A DNA stretch of 64,000 nucleotides from JAICJR01 sp963848495 (GTDB lineage: Bacteria > Actinomycetota > Thermoleophilia > Solirubrobacterales > Thermoleophilaceae). The notes beneath the pieces were generated by a model, which was given only the letters and a program-made list of their open reading frames with translations, did no database searches and was not told where the DNA came from. Of the stretch, positions 7,855 to 15,935 are shown piece by piece (the stretch's first letter is position 1; the number at the start of each line of letters is the position of its first letter). Both the position numbers and the translations under genes were made by a program. The stretch is from contig CAWKDV010000004.1 of NCBI GenBank assembly GCA_963848495.1, positions 1,612,001 to 1,676,000 of the forward strand. Direction: 5' to 3'.

Positions 7855-9072
7855 ATGCCAGAAGCAGTGATCGTCGATGCAGTCCGCAGCCCGATCGGGC
7901 GCGCGTTCAAGGGTTCGCTCACCGGAATCAGGCCTGACGACCTCGGCGCCTACGTCGTCGATCAGCTGCTCGAGCGCAACCCCGACGTCGCGCCGGACTC
8001 GATCGAGGACCTGATCTGCGGCTGCGGCCTGCCGCAGGGCGAGCAGGGCTTCAACATCGGCCGCATCATCGTGCTGCTCTCACGGCTGCCCGACTCGGTG
8101 ACCGGCACGACCGTGAACCGCTACTGCGCGTCGAGCCTCCAGGCCATCCGCATCGCCGCCCACGCGGTGATGGCGGGCGAGGGCGACGCCTACATCGCGG
8201 CCGGCGTCGAGCACGTGAGCCGCGTGGGCATGTGGAGCGAGAACGGCCTGCCGCAGCTGATGGGAGTGCTCCAGTCGCAGGCGCCGGAGGGCGTTTCGAT
8301 CCCCCAGCCCGACTGGCACAACCCGCTCCTGAACGGACAGGACGGCCGCACCAACGCCTACATCGACATGGGCCTGACCGCCGAGAACGTGGCCGACAAG
8401 TACGACGTGAAGCGCGAGGCGATGGACGAGTACGCCCAGCGCTCGCAGGAGCTGGCCGTGGAATCCGAGACCAACGGCTTCTTCGACCGCGAGATCGTGC
8501 CGATCGAGCTGCCCGACGGCAGCACCGTGTCGAAGGACGACGGGCCGCGCGCGGACTCCACTTTCCAGAAGCTGTCCCAGCTCAAGCCCGCCTTCCGCGA
8601 GGACGGCCGCGTGACCGCCGGCAACTCGTGTCCGCTGAACGACGGCGCGGCAGCGGTGCTGGTCATGTCCGACACGCGCGCGAAGGAGCTCGGCCTCAAG
8701 CCGCGCGCCCGCATCATCGCATCGGCCACCAGCGGCCTCGAGCCGGAGATCATGGGCGTGGCGCCGATCGGCGCGATCAACAACGTCCTGAAGCGCGCCG
8801 GCATGACAATCGCCGACGTGGACGTGGTCGAGCTCAACGAGGCGTTCGCCGCCCAGGTGCTGCCGATCATGGACGAGTGCGACATCCCGCTCGAGAAGAT
8901 GAACCCGCACGGCGGCGCGATCGCACTGGGACATCCGTTCGGCATGACGGGCGCCCGCATCATGACCACGCTGCTGAACGACCTCGAGAGCGACGACAAG
9001 TCGATCGGCCTCGAGACGATGTGCGTGGCGGGCGGCCAAGGAATGGCCATGCTCGTCGAAAGGCTTAGTTAG
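7855..9072 (+). CDS. Acetyl-CoA C-acyltransferase (thiolase), 405 aa
   Basis: Thiolase family enzyme, likely degradative 3-ketoacyl-CoA thiolase. Catalytic residues are visible: nucleophilic Cys91 in NRYCASSLQ, His360 in GGAIALGHPFG, and Cys390 in CVAGGQG. Length is normal for the family. ATG at 7855 is preceded by GACAGGAGG. With the SDR dehydrogenase and MDR reductase upstream it forms a probable acyl-CoA degradation operon, and a TetR regulator converges on its 3' end, as is frequent for fatty-acid degradation clusters. Chain-length preference cannot be read from the sequence. Confidence 0.95.
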   Translation: MPEAVIVDAVRSPIGRAFKGSLTGIRPDDLGAYVVDQLLERNPDVAPDSIEDLICGCGLPQGEQGFNIGRIIVLLSRLPDSVTGTTVNRYCASSLQAIRIAAHAVMAGEGDAYIAAGVEHVSRVGMWSENGLPQLMGVLQSQAPEGVSIPQPDWHNPLLNGQDGRTNAYIDMGLTAENVADKYDVKREAMDEYAQRSQELAVESETNGFFDREIVPIELPDGSTVSKDDGPRADSTFQKLSQLKPAFREDGRVTAGNSCPLNDGAAAVLVMSDTRAKELGLKPRARIIASATSGLEPEIMGVAPIGAINNVLKRAGMTIADVDVVELNEAFAAQVLPIMDECDIPLEKMNPHGGAIALGHPFGMTGARIMTTLLNDLESDDKSIGLETMCVAGGQGMAMLVERLS

Positions 9073-9081
9073 GCCGCCCGA

Positions 9082-9142
9082 GAGACGCAGAGCGCAGAGG
9101 ACAGGAGTCGTTCCTGCGCTCAGCGCTCTGCGGCCAGCGCTC
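9082..9142. repeat. Degenerate heptamer-array palindrome G
   Basis: Left side has GAG-initial units of 7-8 bp (GAGACGCA, GAGCGCA, GAGGACA); right side has four 7-bp units TGCGCTC, AGCGCTC, TGCGGCC, AGCGCTC (9115-9142), complementary to the left units. The restored TetR stop (9120-9122) is inside the right arm. It lies between convergent genes like array A, but is more diverged. Confidence 0.55.
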
Positions 9143-9744
9143 CGATTCCGCCCATGAACAGTCGCGTGCAGAACGACGCGGCCCCTTCCACGTCCGGCGG
9201 GGTCGCGGTCCACGAGATGCGTCGCCACCTGGAAGGCCACGCCGGCCATCGCGGTTCCGACGTAGTCGAGGTCGACCGGCGGCAGCTCGCCTGCCTCGGC
9301 CCAAGCGGCGAGGTCCTCCACCAGCTCGCGGATCGCCGGCTCGAACACCTCGTCGTCGGCCACCACGCTGATCACGCCCGCGTTGCGGCGCAGCACCTCG
9401 AACATCTCGCGGTCCTCGAGCACGACCTCGAAGTAGCCCCGGTAGGCGCCCAGGATGCGCTCCTCGACCGTACGTCCCGGCGTGCGGCGCTGCTCGCGCG
9501 CCACCTGGCGGGCCTTCGCCGCGTGCTCCGAGATCAGCGCCCGGAAGGCGTCGTTCTTGTCCTCGAAGTAGTTGTAGAAGGTGCCGGTGGCGAGGTCGGT
9601 CTCGCGCACGATGTCGCGCGCGGTGGCGGCGCCGAGCCCCTTCTCGGCGAAGACCTTGCGGGCCGCGGCGAGCAGCTTGGCCCTGTTCTGGGCCTTCAGC
9701 TCCTCCCGGCGACCCAGCGCGGCGGCTGCACCTGCCGTCTGCAT
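9120..9744 (-). pseudogene. TetR/AcrR-family regulator, frameshifted near its C-terminus
   Basis: An N-terminal TetR HTH (about residues 15-65: LLAAARKVFAEKGLGAATARDIVRETDLATGTFYNYF, quoted in part as ATGTFYNYFEDK) is followed by an all-helical ligand domain. Near 9200 the frame loses its stop and would run antisense through the thiolase gene; removing one base from the GGGG run at 9199-9202 gives PPDVEGAASFCTRLFMGGIGALAAER and a TGA at 9120-9122, a normal length of about 207 residues. ATG at 9744 preferred over GTG at 9747. Its position suggests control of the acyl-CoA cluster, and it has a palindrome just upstream that could be its own operator. Confidence 0.8.
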
Positions 9745-9765
9745 CACGTTCTTCTACAAGGCCCC

Positions 9766-9778
9766 TGACCACCGGTCA
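9766..9778. promoter_or_regulatory. Palindromic candidate TetR operator
   Basis: TGACC-ACC-GGTCA is a perfect 5-bp inverted repeat with a 3-bp spacer, 22 bp upstream of the TetR ATG and within the intergenic region shared with the divergent GGDEF-EAL gene. TetR-family proteins usually bind such sites and repress themselves. Binding is inferred. Confidence 0.6.
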
Positions 9779-9779
9779 A

Positions 9780-9794
9780 GGGTTAAAGCAACCC
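9780..9794. promoter_or_regulatory. Second inverted repeat in the tetR/GGDEF intergenic region
   Basis: GGGTT-AAAGC-AACCC, a perfect 5-bp inverted repeat, starts 2 bp after the TGACC site. Tandem dyads between divergent genes suggest an operator region affecting both directions. It is otherwise uncharacterised. Confidence 0.4.
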
Positions 9795-9820
9795 AATTGT
9801 CAGGTCGATAGGGCAGGTGG

Positions 9821-12211
9821 GTGAGCGGCGGCACTTCATCAGGTCGGCATTCCTCCATACGGCGGCAGCTCGCCGTGCCGGTTGCGCTCGCCCTCGCGGC
9901 CGTTCTGATCGCCGTCACCGCCGCGGGCGTGCTCGTCGCTCGCCAGCTCGCCGGCCTGCGGATCGACGACCACGCCGCAGCGGCACGGACGCTGTTCCAG
10001 CAGTCGCTGGGGCGCCACGCCGACCACAGGGCCGTCAGTGAGGCCGCGGCAGCCACCAGCCGCGCACTCGACGTGGGCGTATCGGTGCCGGGCGAGCACG
10101 TCGTCACCCCCGGCCCCGCACACGGCTCGCGCGACTACGGCTACTCGATCCCGCACACCGGACGCGTGGTCATCAGCGTCTCGACCCAACCGCTCGCGGC
10201 CGCGACCCGCACCGCCCTCACTACTGGGATCGGCATCGGCGCAGGGGCCCTGATGCTGCTCGTCGCACTCACCCTTGGCCTGTTCGACCGCCGCCTCGCC
10301 GCGCCACTCACCCGGCTCGCCGGCGCGATCGAGCAGGTGCTGGCGGGCGACGCCTCGGCACGCGCCGACGAGCGCGGCCCGGCCGAGCTGCGGCGGGCCG
10401 CTCGCGGGCTGAACGAGCTGATCGAAACCGTGCTCGACCAGCCGCGCGACCCGGCCGCCAACGACCCGCTCACGGGCGCGGCGGGCGTCGACCAGTTCCA
10501 CGAGCTGCTCGGCGCCGAGCTGAAGCGCGCTGACCGCGACCGCTCCTCGGTCGGCCTCGTGGTGCTCGACGTGGACGGCTTCGGCGCGATCAACGACACG
10601 CACGGCCGCAGTTTCGGCGACGAGACCCTCAAGCTGGTGGCCCGGCGGCTGCGGCGCGTGATGCGCGCCACGGACCAGCTCTCCCGCATCGGCGGCGACG
10701 ACTTCGCGCTGATCCTGCCCGGCGCCGACACACGCCTTGCGCTCGCCGTCGCTGAGCGGGCGCGCGCCGCCGTGGCGGCAGGGTCCACCAGCGAGCAGGC
10801 CCTGTCCTGCTCGGCGGGCGTGGCCTGCTATCCGGAGGACGCGCGCGATGGCTCGACGCTGCTGCAGCTCGCGGGCGGCGCGCTCGACTGGGCGAAGCGC
10901 AGCGGTCGCGACACGAGCCGCCGCTACGACCCCAAGGAGATCTCGCTACCCACCGACGAGGAGGAGCGGGCCGAGCTCGAGGTTCTGTTCGAGCGCGAGG
11001 CGCCGCTGTTCACGGTCTTCCAGCCGCTCGTGTCGCTGTCGACCGGCAAGGTGCTCGGCTACGAGGCGCTGTCGCGCTTCCCCGAGCCGCCCGGCCGCGC
11101 GCCCGACTCGTGGTTCTCCCAGGCGGCCCGTTGCGGGATGGGCCCGCGCCTCGAAGCGATGGCGCTTCGTGCCGCGCTCTCGCGCGAGGGACGGCCGCCC
11201 GGCACCTTCCTGTCGGTGAACGTGAGCCCCACCGCGCTCGCCTCTCGCGAGGTGCAGGCCGCTCTCCCCCAGGACATGACGGGACTGGTCGTCGAGATCA
11301 CCGAGCAGGAGCTGGCGGACGACGTGGACGCGCTCGAGACGCACCTGGCCGACCTGCGCCGCCGCGGCGCTCGCATCGCGCTCGACGACGCCGGCGCCGG
11401 CTACTCGGGCCTGCAGCAGGTGATGAACATCCAGCCGGACGTGATCAAGCTCGACCGCTCGCTCGTGCAGGGCGTGCACGAGGACCCCGCCAAGGAGGCG
11501 CTGATCGACTCCTTCGTCCGCTTCGCACGCCGCACCGGCGCCTCCGTGCTGGCCGAGGGGATCGAGAAGATGGAGGAGCTGCGGCTGCTGGCCGACCTCG
11601 ACGTGAGCTATGGCCAGGGCTTCGCGCTCGCGCGCCCCGAGGAGCACTGGGGCGGGGTCTCGCCGTCGGTCTCCGAGGCGCTCCTGCGCCGCAGCCTGCG
11701 CGTGGCGAGCAAGGAGGACATGCCCGACAGCGGCGACCAGCGGCTCGAGTACGTCAGCGCGCAGCTCTCGCGCATCAGCAGCGCGGCCGAGCTCGACGAC
11801 GTCTTCGCACTGATCGCCGACGAGCTGGGAGCCGACGGTGTCTGCTTCTCACGCTGGCTGCGCGACGAGCACTGCGTCGAGACGGTCGTCGACACCAGCG
11901 AGCCCGAGGACGCCGGCCGCCGCTACAACCTCAGCCACTACCCGTCGACCATCCACGTGCTCGACACCGGTGAGGCCGTGCAGGTGCTGGCGTCCGACCC
12001 GGGAGCAGACCTCGGCGAGGTGTCGCTCCTCGGCCAGATGGGCTTCCAGTCGCTCCTGATGGTCCCGGTGGTCTGCCGCGGCGAGCGGCTGGGCCTGCTC
12101 GAGGCCTACAGCACGCGCGAGCGGCCCTGGACGCGCAGCGAGATCAACCGCGCCCGGATCATCAGCTACCAGCTTGGGCCGGTGCTCGAGGCGCTGTCGA
12201 CGCACGCCTAG
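9821..12211 (+). CDS. Membrane GGDEF-EAL-GAF cyclic-di-GMP turnover protein, 796 aa
   Basis: Order of parts: transmembrane helix (about 18-40), extracytoplasmic sensor-like segment (40-130), second helix (132-153), HAMP-like linker, GGDEF domain (about 215-365), EAL domain (about 385-620) and a C-terminal GAF domain (about 640-785). The cyclase signature reads GGDDF (near residue 291) instead of GG(D/E)EF, so cyclase activity is doubtful. The EAL half keeps its catalytic set: EAL itself (E415 region), NVSP, EITE, DDAGAGYS, IKLDRSL and AEGIE. A c-di-GMP phosphodiesterase with a regulatory GGDEF is the simplest reading. GTG start. Divergent from tetR. Confidence 0.9.
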   Translation: MSGGTSSGRHSSIRRQLAVPVALALAAVLIAVTAAGVLVARQLAGLRIDDHAAAARTLFQQSLGRHADHRAVSEAAAATSRALDVGVSVPGEHVVTPGPAHGSRDYGYSIPHTGRVVISVSTQPLAAATRTALTTGIGIGAGALMLLVALTLGLFDRRLAAPLTRLAGAIEQVLAGDASARADERGPAELRRAARGLNELIETVLDQPRDPAANDPLTGAAGVDQFHELLGAELKRADRDRSSVGLVVLDVDGFGAINDTHGRSFGDETLKLVARRLRRVMRATDQLSRIGGDDFALILPGADTRLALAVAERARAAVAAGSTSEQALSCSAGVACYPEDARDGSTLLQLAGGALDWAKRSGRDTSRRYDPKEISLPTDEEERAELEVLFEREAPLFTVFQPLVSLSTGKVLGYEALSRFPEPPGRAPDSWFSQAARCGMGPRLEAMALRAALSREGRPPGTFLSVNVSPTALASREVQAALPQDMTGLVVEITEQELADDVDALETHLADLRRRGARIALDDAGAGYSGLQQVMNIQPDVIKLDRSLVQGVHEDPAKEALIDSFVRFARRTGASVLAEGIEKMEELRLLADLDVSYGQGFALARPEEHWGGVSPSVSEALLRRSLRVASKEDMPDSGDQRLEYVSAQLSRISSAAELDDVFALIADELGADGVCFSRWLRDEHCVETVVDTSEPEDAGRRYNLSHYPSTIHVLDTGEAVQVLASDPGADLGEVSLLGQMGFQSLLMVPVVCRGERLGLLEAYSTRERPWTRSEINRARIISYQLGPVLEALSTHA

Positions 12212-13146
12212 GGCAGCAGGACGATCTTGCCGAGCTTGCCGCCGGCCTCGAAGCGCTCGTAGGCCTGCTCGACCTCCTCGAGCGGGAAGGTCGCCGCGAT
12301 CGGCACCCCCAGCGCGCCGCTCTCGAACAGAGGCAGCACGTTGTGCTCGACGCCTCGCATCGCCAGTGCCTTCTCCTCGAGCGGGCGGTAGCGAAGCGTC
12401 GAGGCGGTGATGCGGCCGCGCTTGGCCATCAGCAGGCCGAGGTTGAGCTCGCCCTTCGCGCCTGCGCCGATGCCTATGACCACGATGCGGCCCTGCGCAG
12501 CCAGCGCCTTGACGTTGCCCTCGAGGTTCGGCGCGCCCACGAGCTCGATGATCACGTCGAACGGCCCCTGCTCCTCGAACCCCTCCGGCGCGATGACGGT
12601 GGCGCCGAGCTCCTCCACGCCTGCGCGCAGCTCCTCCCGGCGCACGGTCGCGGTGACGCTGGCTCCCACTGCGCGGCCGAGCTGCACCGACGCCGTCCCC
12701 ATGCCGCCGGCGCCGCCGTGGACGAGCAGGCGCTCGCCTGCCAGCAGCCCCGCCTGCGTGAACAGGGCGTCGTACGCAACTGTGAAGACCTCCGGCAGGC
12801 CGCCCGCTGCGGGCCAGTCGAGCGACTCCGGCACCGGCATCGCCGCCCTCTCGTGCACCAGCGCGAGCTCCGCCTGGGCGCCACCGCCGACCACCGCCAT
12901 CACCCGGTCGCCGACCTTGAAGCGGAACACGCCGGGCCCCGTGTCGACCACCTCGCCGGCGAACTCGAGCCCCGGAATGTCCTCCGGCGCGTCGGGCGGC
13001 GCCGGGTAGCGGCCCTTGCGCTGGTGCATGTCGGCGCCGTTGAGGCCGGCGGCACGCACGCGCACCAGCAGCTCGCCCTTGGAGGGCACGGGATCCGGGC
13101 GTTCCTCGACCCGGAGATCGCCGTCGGCCACGACCACCGCACGCAT
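12208..13146 (-). CDS. NADPH:quinone reductase-like MDR protein (PIG3/QOR type), 312 aa
   Basis: GroES-like domain (MRAVVVADGDLRVEERPDP start, AAGLNGADMHQRKG, PGLEFAGEVV) followed by a Rossmann domain with GGAGGMGTASVQLG. The catalytic and structural zinc ligands of alcohol dehydrogenases are missing, matching the zinc-independent quinone oxidoreductase branch that reduces quinones or enones with NADPH. The C-terminal block LEEVEQAYERFEAGGKLGKIVL is typical. The stop overlaps the convergent GGDEF-EAL stop by about 4 bp. Substrate unknown. Confidence 0.9.
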   Translation of the reverse strand: MRAVVVADGDLRVEERPDPVPSKGELLVRVRAAGLNGADMHQRKGRYPAPPDAPEDIPGLEFAGEVVDTGPGVFRFKVGDRVMAVVGGGAQAELALVHERAAMPVPESLDWPAAGGLPEVFTVAYDALFTQAGLLAGERLLVHGGAGGMGTASVQLGRAVGASVTATVRREELRAGVEELGATVIAPEGFEEQGPFDVIIELVGAPNLEGNVKALAAQGRIVVIGIGAGAKGELNLGLLMAKRGRITASTLRYRPLEEKALAMRGVEHNVLPLFESGALGVPIAATFPLEEVEQAYERFEAGGKLGKIVLLP

Positions 13147-13243
13147 GCGCGGGCACTCTAGGACACGAGTGTCCTGGCGCCGCGGTAGGGTCGTGCGCGC
13201 TTGGGGGTTTGACCCGACTCGGACCGGGGGAGAAGGTGGTCAC

Positions 13244-14035
13244 GTGAGGGGATTGTCGCTTTTGTCACAACCTCCGATCTGGCGTGAGGGACGCCTTGGA
13301 TTGGAGGTCGCAGCGCTCTTGCGCGATCCGGTCTTCAGGGGCGAGGGGGTGACGGACGGCGGCGGCCAGCCGGTCCTCCTGATCCCCGGCTTCCTCGCGG
13401 GCGACGACTCGCTCGGAGTGATGACCAAGTGGCTGCGCCGCACCGGCCACCACACGCGCAAGGCCGGCATGCGGGCGAACGTCGATTGCTCGGAGGCGGC
13501 CGTCACCCGGCTCGAGGAGCGCGTGGAGGTGCTCGCCGAATGCCGCGAGCAGAAGGTGGCGATCGTCGGCCAGAGCCGCGGCGGCACCCTCGCGCGGGTG
13601 ATCGCCCGCCGCCGTCCGGATCTCGTGTCGGGAATCGTCACGCTCGGCTCGCCGCAGCTCAACCCGCTCGCGGTGCATCCGCTGGTGGCCCTGCCTGTCG
13701 TGGCGGTGGGCGCTCTGGGGACGCTCGGCGCACCCGGCCTGTTCCGCCACTCCTGCCGGCGCGGCCGCTGCTGCGAGGACTTCTGGGACGACCTCCAGGC
13801 CGACTTCCCGGCGGGAGTCGGCTACCTCTCGATCTTCTCCCGCAGCGACGGCATCGTCGACTGGCGCGCCTGCCTCGACCCCGCCGCCGAGTGCGTGGAG
13901 GTGAAGGCCAGCCACTGCGGCATGGCCGTCTGCGGCGACGCGTACCGGGCGCTGGCCTCGGCGCTCGAGCGCTTCCGCAGAGCGGAGCGGCGCGCCGCCG
14001 CCGAGCGGCGCCTGCGCTACCACCGCGCTGCTTAG
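13244..14035 (+). CDS. Alpha/beta-hydrolase (lipase/esterase-like), 263 aa
   Basis: Alpha/beta-hydrolase fold with oxyanion region PVLLIPGFLAGDDS, nucleophile elbow GQSRGG (Ser111), probable acid in SRSDGIVDW and probable catalytic His in SHCGM. Resembles bacterial triacylglycerol lipase/PGAP1-like hydrolases. A Cys pair motif (HSCRRGRCC) in the middle is unusual. GTG at 13244 is backed by a GGGGGAGAAGG ribosome site; the open frame back to 13016 covers the divergent promoter region. No signal peptide is obvious, so it is probably cytoplasmic or peripheral. The stop overlaps the convergent ADH stop. Confidence 0.85.
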   Translation: MRGLSLLSQPPIWREGRLGLEVAALLRDPVFRGEGVTDGGGQPVLLIPGFLAGDDSLGVMTKWLRRTGHHTRKAGMRANVDCSEAAVTRLEERVEVLAECREQKVAIVGQSRGGTLARVIARRRPDLVSGIVTLGSPQLNPLAVHPLVALPVVAVGALGTLGAPGLFRHSCRRGRCCEDFWDDLQADFPAGVGYLSIFSRSDGIVDWRACLDPAAECVEVKASHCGMAVCGDAYRALASALERFRRAERRAAAERRLRYHRAA

Positions 14036-15021
14036 TCCTTCACCCGCAAGACGGCGGCGCCGCGGATCTCGCCCGCGCGCAGGCGGTCGAGCGCTTCGTT
14101 CGCCTGCTCGAGCGGGAACTCCTCCACCTCGGTGCGCACCGGCACCTGCGGCGCGAGCTGCATGAACTCGACGCCGTCCTGGCGGGTGAGGTTCGCCACC
14201 GAGCGCAGGACGCGCTCCTCCCAGAGGATCTCGTAGGGGAAGCTCGGGATGTCGCTCATGTGGATCCCGGCGCACACCACGGTGGCGCCCTTCGCCGTGG
14301 CACGCAGCGCAGCGGGCACGAGCGCTCCCACCGGCGCGAAGATGATCGCGGCATCGAGCTCCTCCGGGGCGGGGGCCATCGAATCGCCCACCCACTCCGC
14401 GCCTTCCTCGAGGGCCAGGCTCTTCGCCGCCTGGTCGTCGCCCCGGACGAAGGCGAACACGCGCCTGCCCTGATGGCGCGCGACCTGGGCGATGATGTGC
14501 GCCGAGGCGCCGAAGCCGTAGAGCCCGAGCCGCTCCGCGTCCCCGGTCATGCGGAGCGAGCGGTAGCCGATCAGCCCGGCGCACAACAGCGGCGCCGCCT
14601 GCAGGTCCGGGTAGTCCTCGGGGATCGGGAAGCAGAAGTCCTCGTTTGCGACGGCGTACTCGGCGTAGCCGCCGTCGAGCTGGTAGCCGGTGAAGCGGGC
14701 GGCGTCACAGAGGTTCTCGCGCCCGCTGGTGCAGTAGCGGCAGGTGCCGTCGGCGTAGCCGAGCCAGGGCACGCCGATGCGATCGCCGAGCGAGTGGCGC
14801 TCGGCCCGCACGCCTCGCTTCGTCACCCGGCCCACGATCTGGTGGCCGATCACGAGCGGCAGCTTCGGCTCGGTGAGGTCGCCGTCCACGACGTGCAGGT
14901 CGGTGCGGCAGACGCCGCAGACCGAAACCGCGAGCTGCAGCTCACCGGGCCCGGGCTCGGGCACGGGAAGGTCGGCCGGCACGAGCGGCTGCCGCTGGGC
15001 CTCGAGCACCATCGCCCTCAT
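14032..15021 (-). CDS. Zinc-binding alcohol dehydrogenase, 329 aa
   Basis: MDR-family alcohol dehydrogenase with catalytic-zinc region CGVCRTDLHVVDGD and GHQIVGRV, and a structural-zinc loop in which the first of the four usual Cys is Asp (ADGTCRYCTSGRENLC), so three Cys and one Asp. The coenzyme domain has GLYGFGASAHI. Resembles broad-range/propanol-preferring AdhA-type enzymes of actinobacteria. The start is uncertain: ATG at 15021 or 15012; an ATG at 15042 would overlap the divergent sulfurtransferase start on the other strand. The two divergent start codons are only about 20 bp apart. Confidence 0.88.
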   Translation of the reverse strand: MRAMVLEAQRQPLVPADLPVPEPGPGELQLAVSVCGVCRTDLHVVDGDLTEPKLPLVIGHQIVGRVTKRGVRAERHSLGDRIGVPWLGYADGTCRYCTSGRENLCDAARFTGYQLDGGYAEYAVANEDFCFPIPEDYPDLQAAPLLCAGLIGYRSLRMTGDAERLGLYGFGASAHIIAQVARHQGRRVFAFVRGDDQAAKSLALEEGAEWVGDSMAPAPEELDAAIIFAPVGALVPAALRATAKGATVVCAGIHMSDIPSFPYEILWEERVLRSVANLTRQDGVEFMQLAPQVPVRTEVEEFPLEQANEALDRLRAGEIRGAAVLRVKD

Positions 15022-15040
15022 GCGCGCAATGATGGCGCTC

Positions 15041-15856
15041 ATGGGCTTCGGACCGCTGGTCAGCGTCGCGTGGCTCGCTGAGCACCTCGGCGAGCCGGAC
15101 CTGCGCGTCGTGGATTGCCGCTGGCGCCTGCGCGATCCGGGCGCCGGCGAGCGCGAGTGGCTGGCGGGGCATATCCCGGGTGCGGCGTTCCTCGACCTCG
15201 ACACCGACCTGTCGGATCCGCCGGGCGACCGGGGCCGCCATCCGCTTCCGCCGGCGGAGCGCTTCCAGGCTGCCGCGCGGCGGGCCGGCATCTCGGCCGC
15301 CACGCGCGTCGTCGCCTACGACCTCGATGCGAGCGGCGGCGCCGCGCGCTTCTGGTGGCTGCTGCGTCACTTCGGGCACGAGCAGGCGGCCGTCCTCGAC
15401 GGCGGCTTCGCGGCGTGGACCGGCGCGCTCGAGAGAGGCGACGTCCGCTCGGAGCCGGGCGACTTCACGGCACGACCGCGCTCGGGCGACACTGCAGACG
15501 CCGACGAGATCGCCGCGCAGCTCGGCGACTCATCGCTCGTGCTGCTCGACGCGCGCAGCGCCGCGCGCTACGAGGGCCGCGAGGAGCCGGTGGACACTCG
15601 CGCCGGCCACATCCCGGGCGCGCTCAGCCTGCCGGTGGCAGAGGTCGCCCCAGGCGGGAGCTTCATGCCGGCGGCCGGCCTGCGCGAGCGGCTGCCCGAC
15701 GGCGAGCTCGTGGCCTACTGCGGCTCGGGCGTCAGCGCCTGCAACCTGGTCCTCGCCGCCGAGCTCGCGGGAAGGCCCGCGCGCCTCTACCCCGGCTCGT
15801 GGAGCGAGTGGTGCGCACGGGGGCTCCCAGCGGCCCCTCGACCATCCGCCGACTAG
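15041..15856 (+). CDS. Sulfurtransferase (3-mercaptopyruvate/thiosulfate type), 271 aa
   Basis: Two tandem rhodanese domains: an inactive N-terminal one (about 5-125) and a C-terminal one (about 145-265) with catalytic Cys227 in the loop CGSGVSA. The CG(S/T)GV(T/S) loop is the pattern of 3-mercaptopyruvate sulfurtransferases rather than of CRKGVT thiosulfate sulfurtransferases, so SseA-type activity is favoured. ATG at 15041 gives the normal N-terminus (GPLVSVAWLAEHL); ATGs at 15029 and 15032 are in frame too. The divergent ADH starts about 20 bp away, so at least one promoter must lie within the other gene. Confidence 0.88.
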   Translation: MGFGPLVSVAWLAEHLGEPDLRVVDCRWRLRDPGAGEREWLAGHIPGAAFLDLDTDLSDPPGDRGRHPLPPAERFQAAARRAGISAATRVVAYDLDASGGAARFWWLLRHFGHEQAAVLDGGFAAWTGALERGDVRSEPGDFTARPRSGDTADADEIAAQLGDSSLVLLDARSAARYEGREEPVDTRAGHIPGALSLPVAEVAPGGSFMPAAGLRERLPDGELVAYCGSGVSACNLVLAAELAGRPARLYPGSWSEWCARGLPAAPRPSAD

Positions 15857-15868
15857 CGGTTAAGTTGC

Positions 15869-15880
15869 GCCCTAAAGGGC
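15869..15880. promoter_or_regulatory. 12-bp palindrome upstream of the SpoIIE-type sensor gene
   Basis: GCCCT-AA-AGGGC is a perfect palindrome 56 bp before the TTG start of the next gene, in the only intergenic space there. It may be an operator or a small hairpin; nothing in the sequence tells which. Confidence 0.35.
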
Positions 15881-15935
15881 CCCGAGACGGGTACCATCGC
15901 GATGGGCGTGCAGTGCGCGCCCCGGGGATCGGAAT

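Noticed and set aside
8080..9200. TetR frame running on antisense through the thiolase gene (555 codons)
   Set aside because: The protein pattern breaks at about 9200, and the adjacent frame gives a normal TetR end with a stop at 9120-9122.
15857..15935. Possible c-di-GMP riboswitch or strong sigma-28 promoter before the SpoIIE-type gene
   Set aside because: No conserved riboswitch core; TAAA-N15-TACCAT matches only three of six -10 bases.
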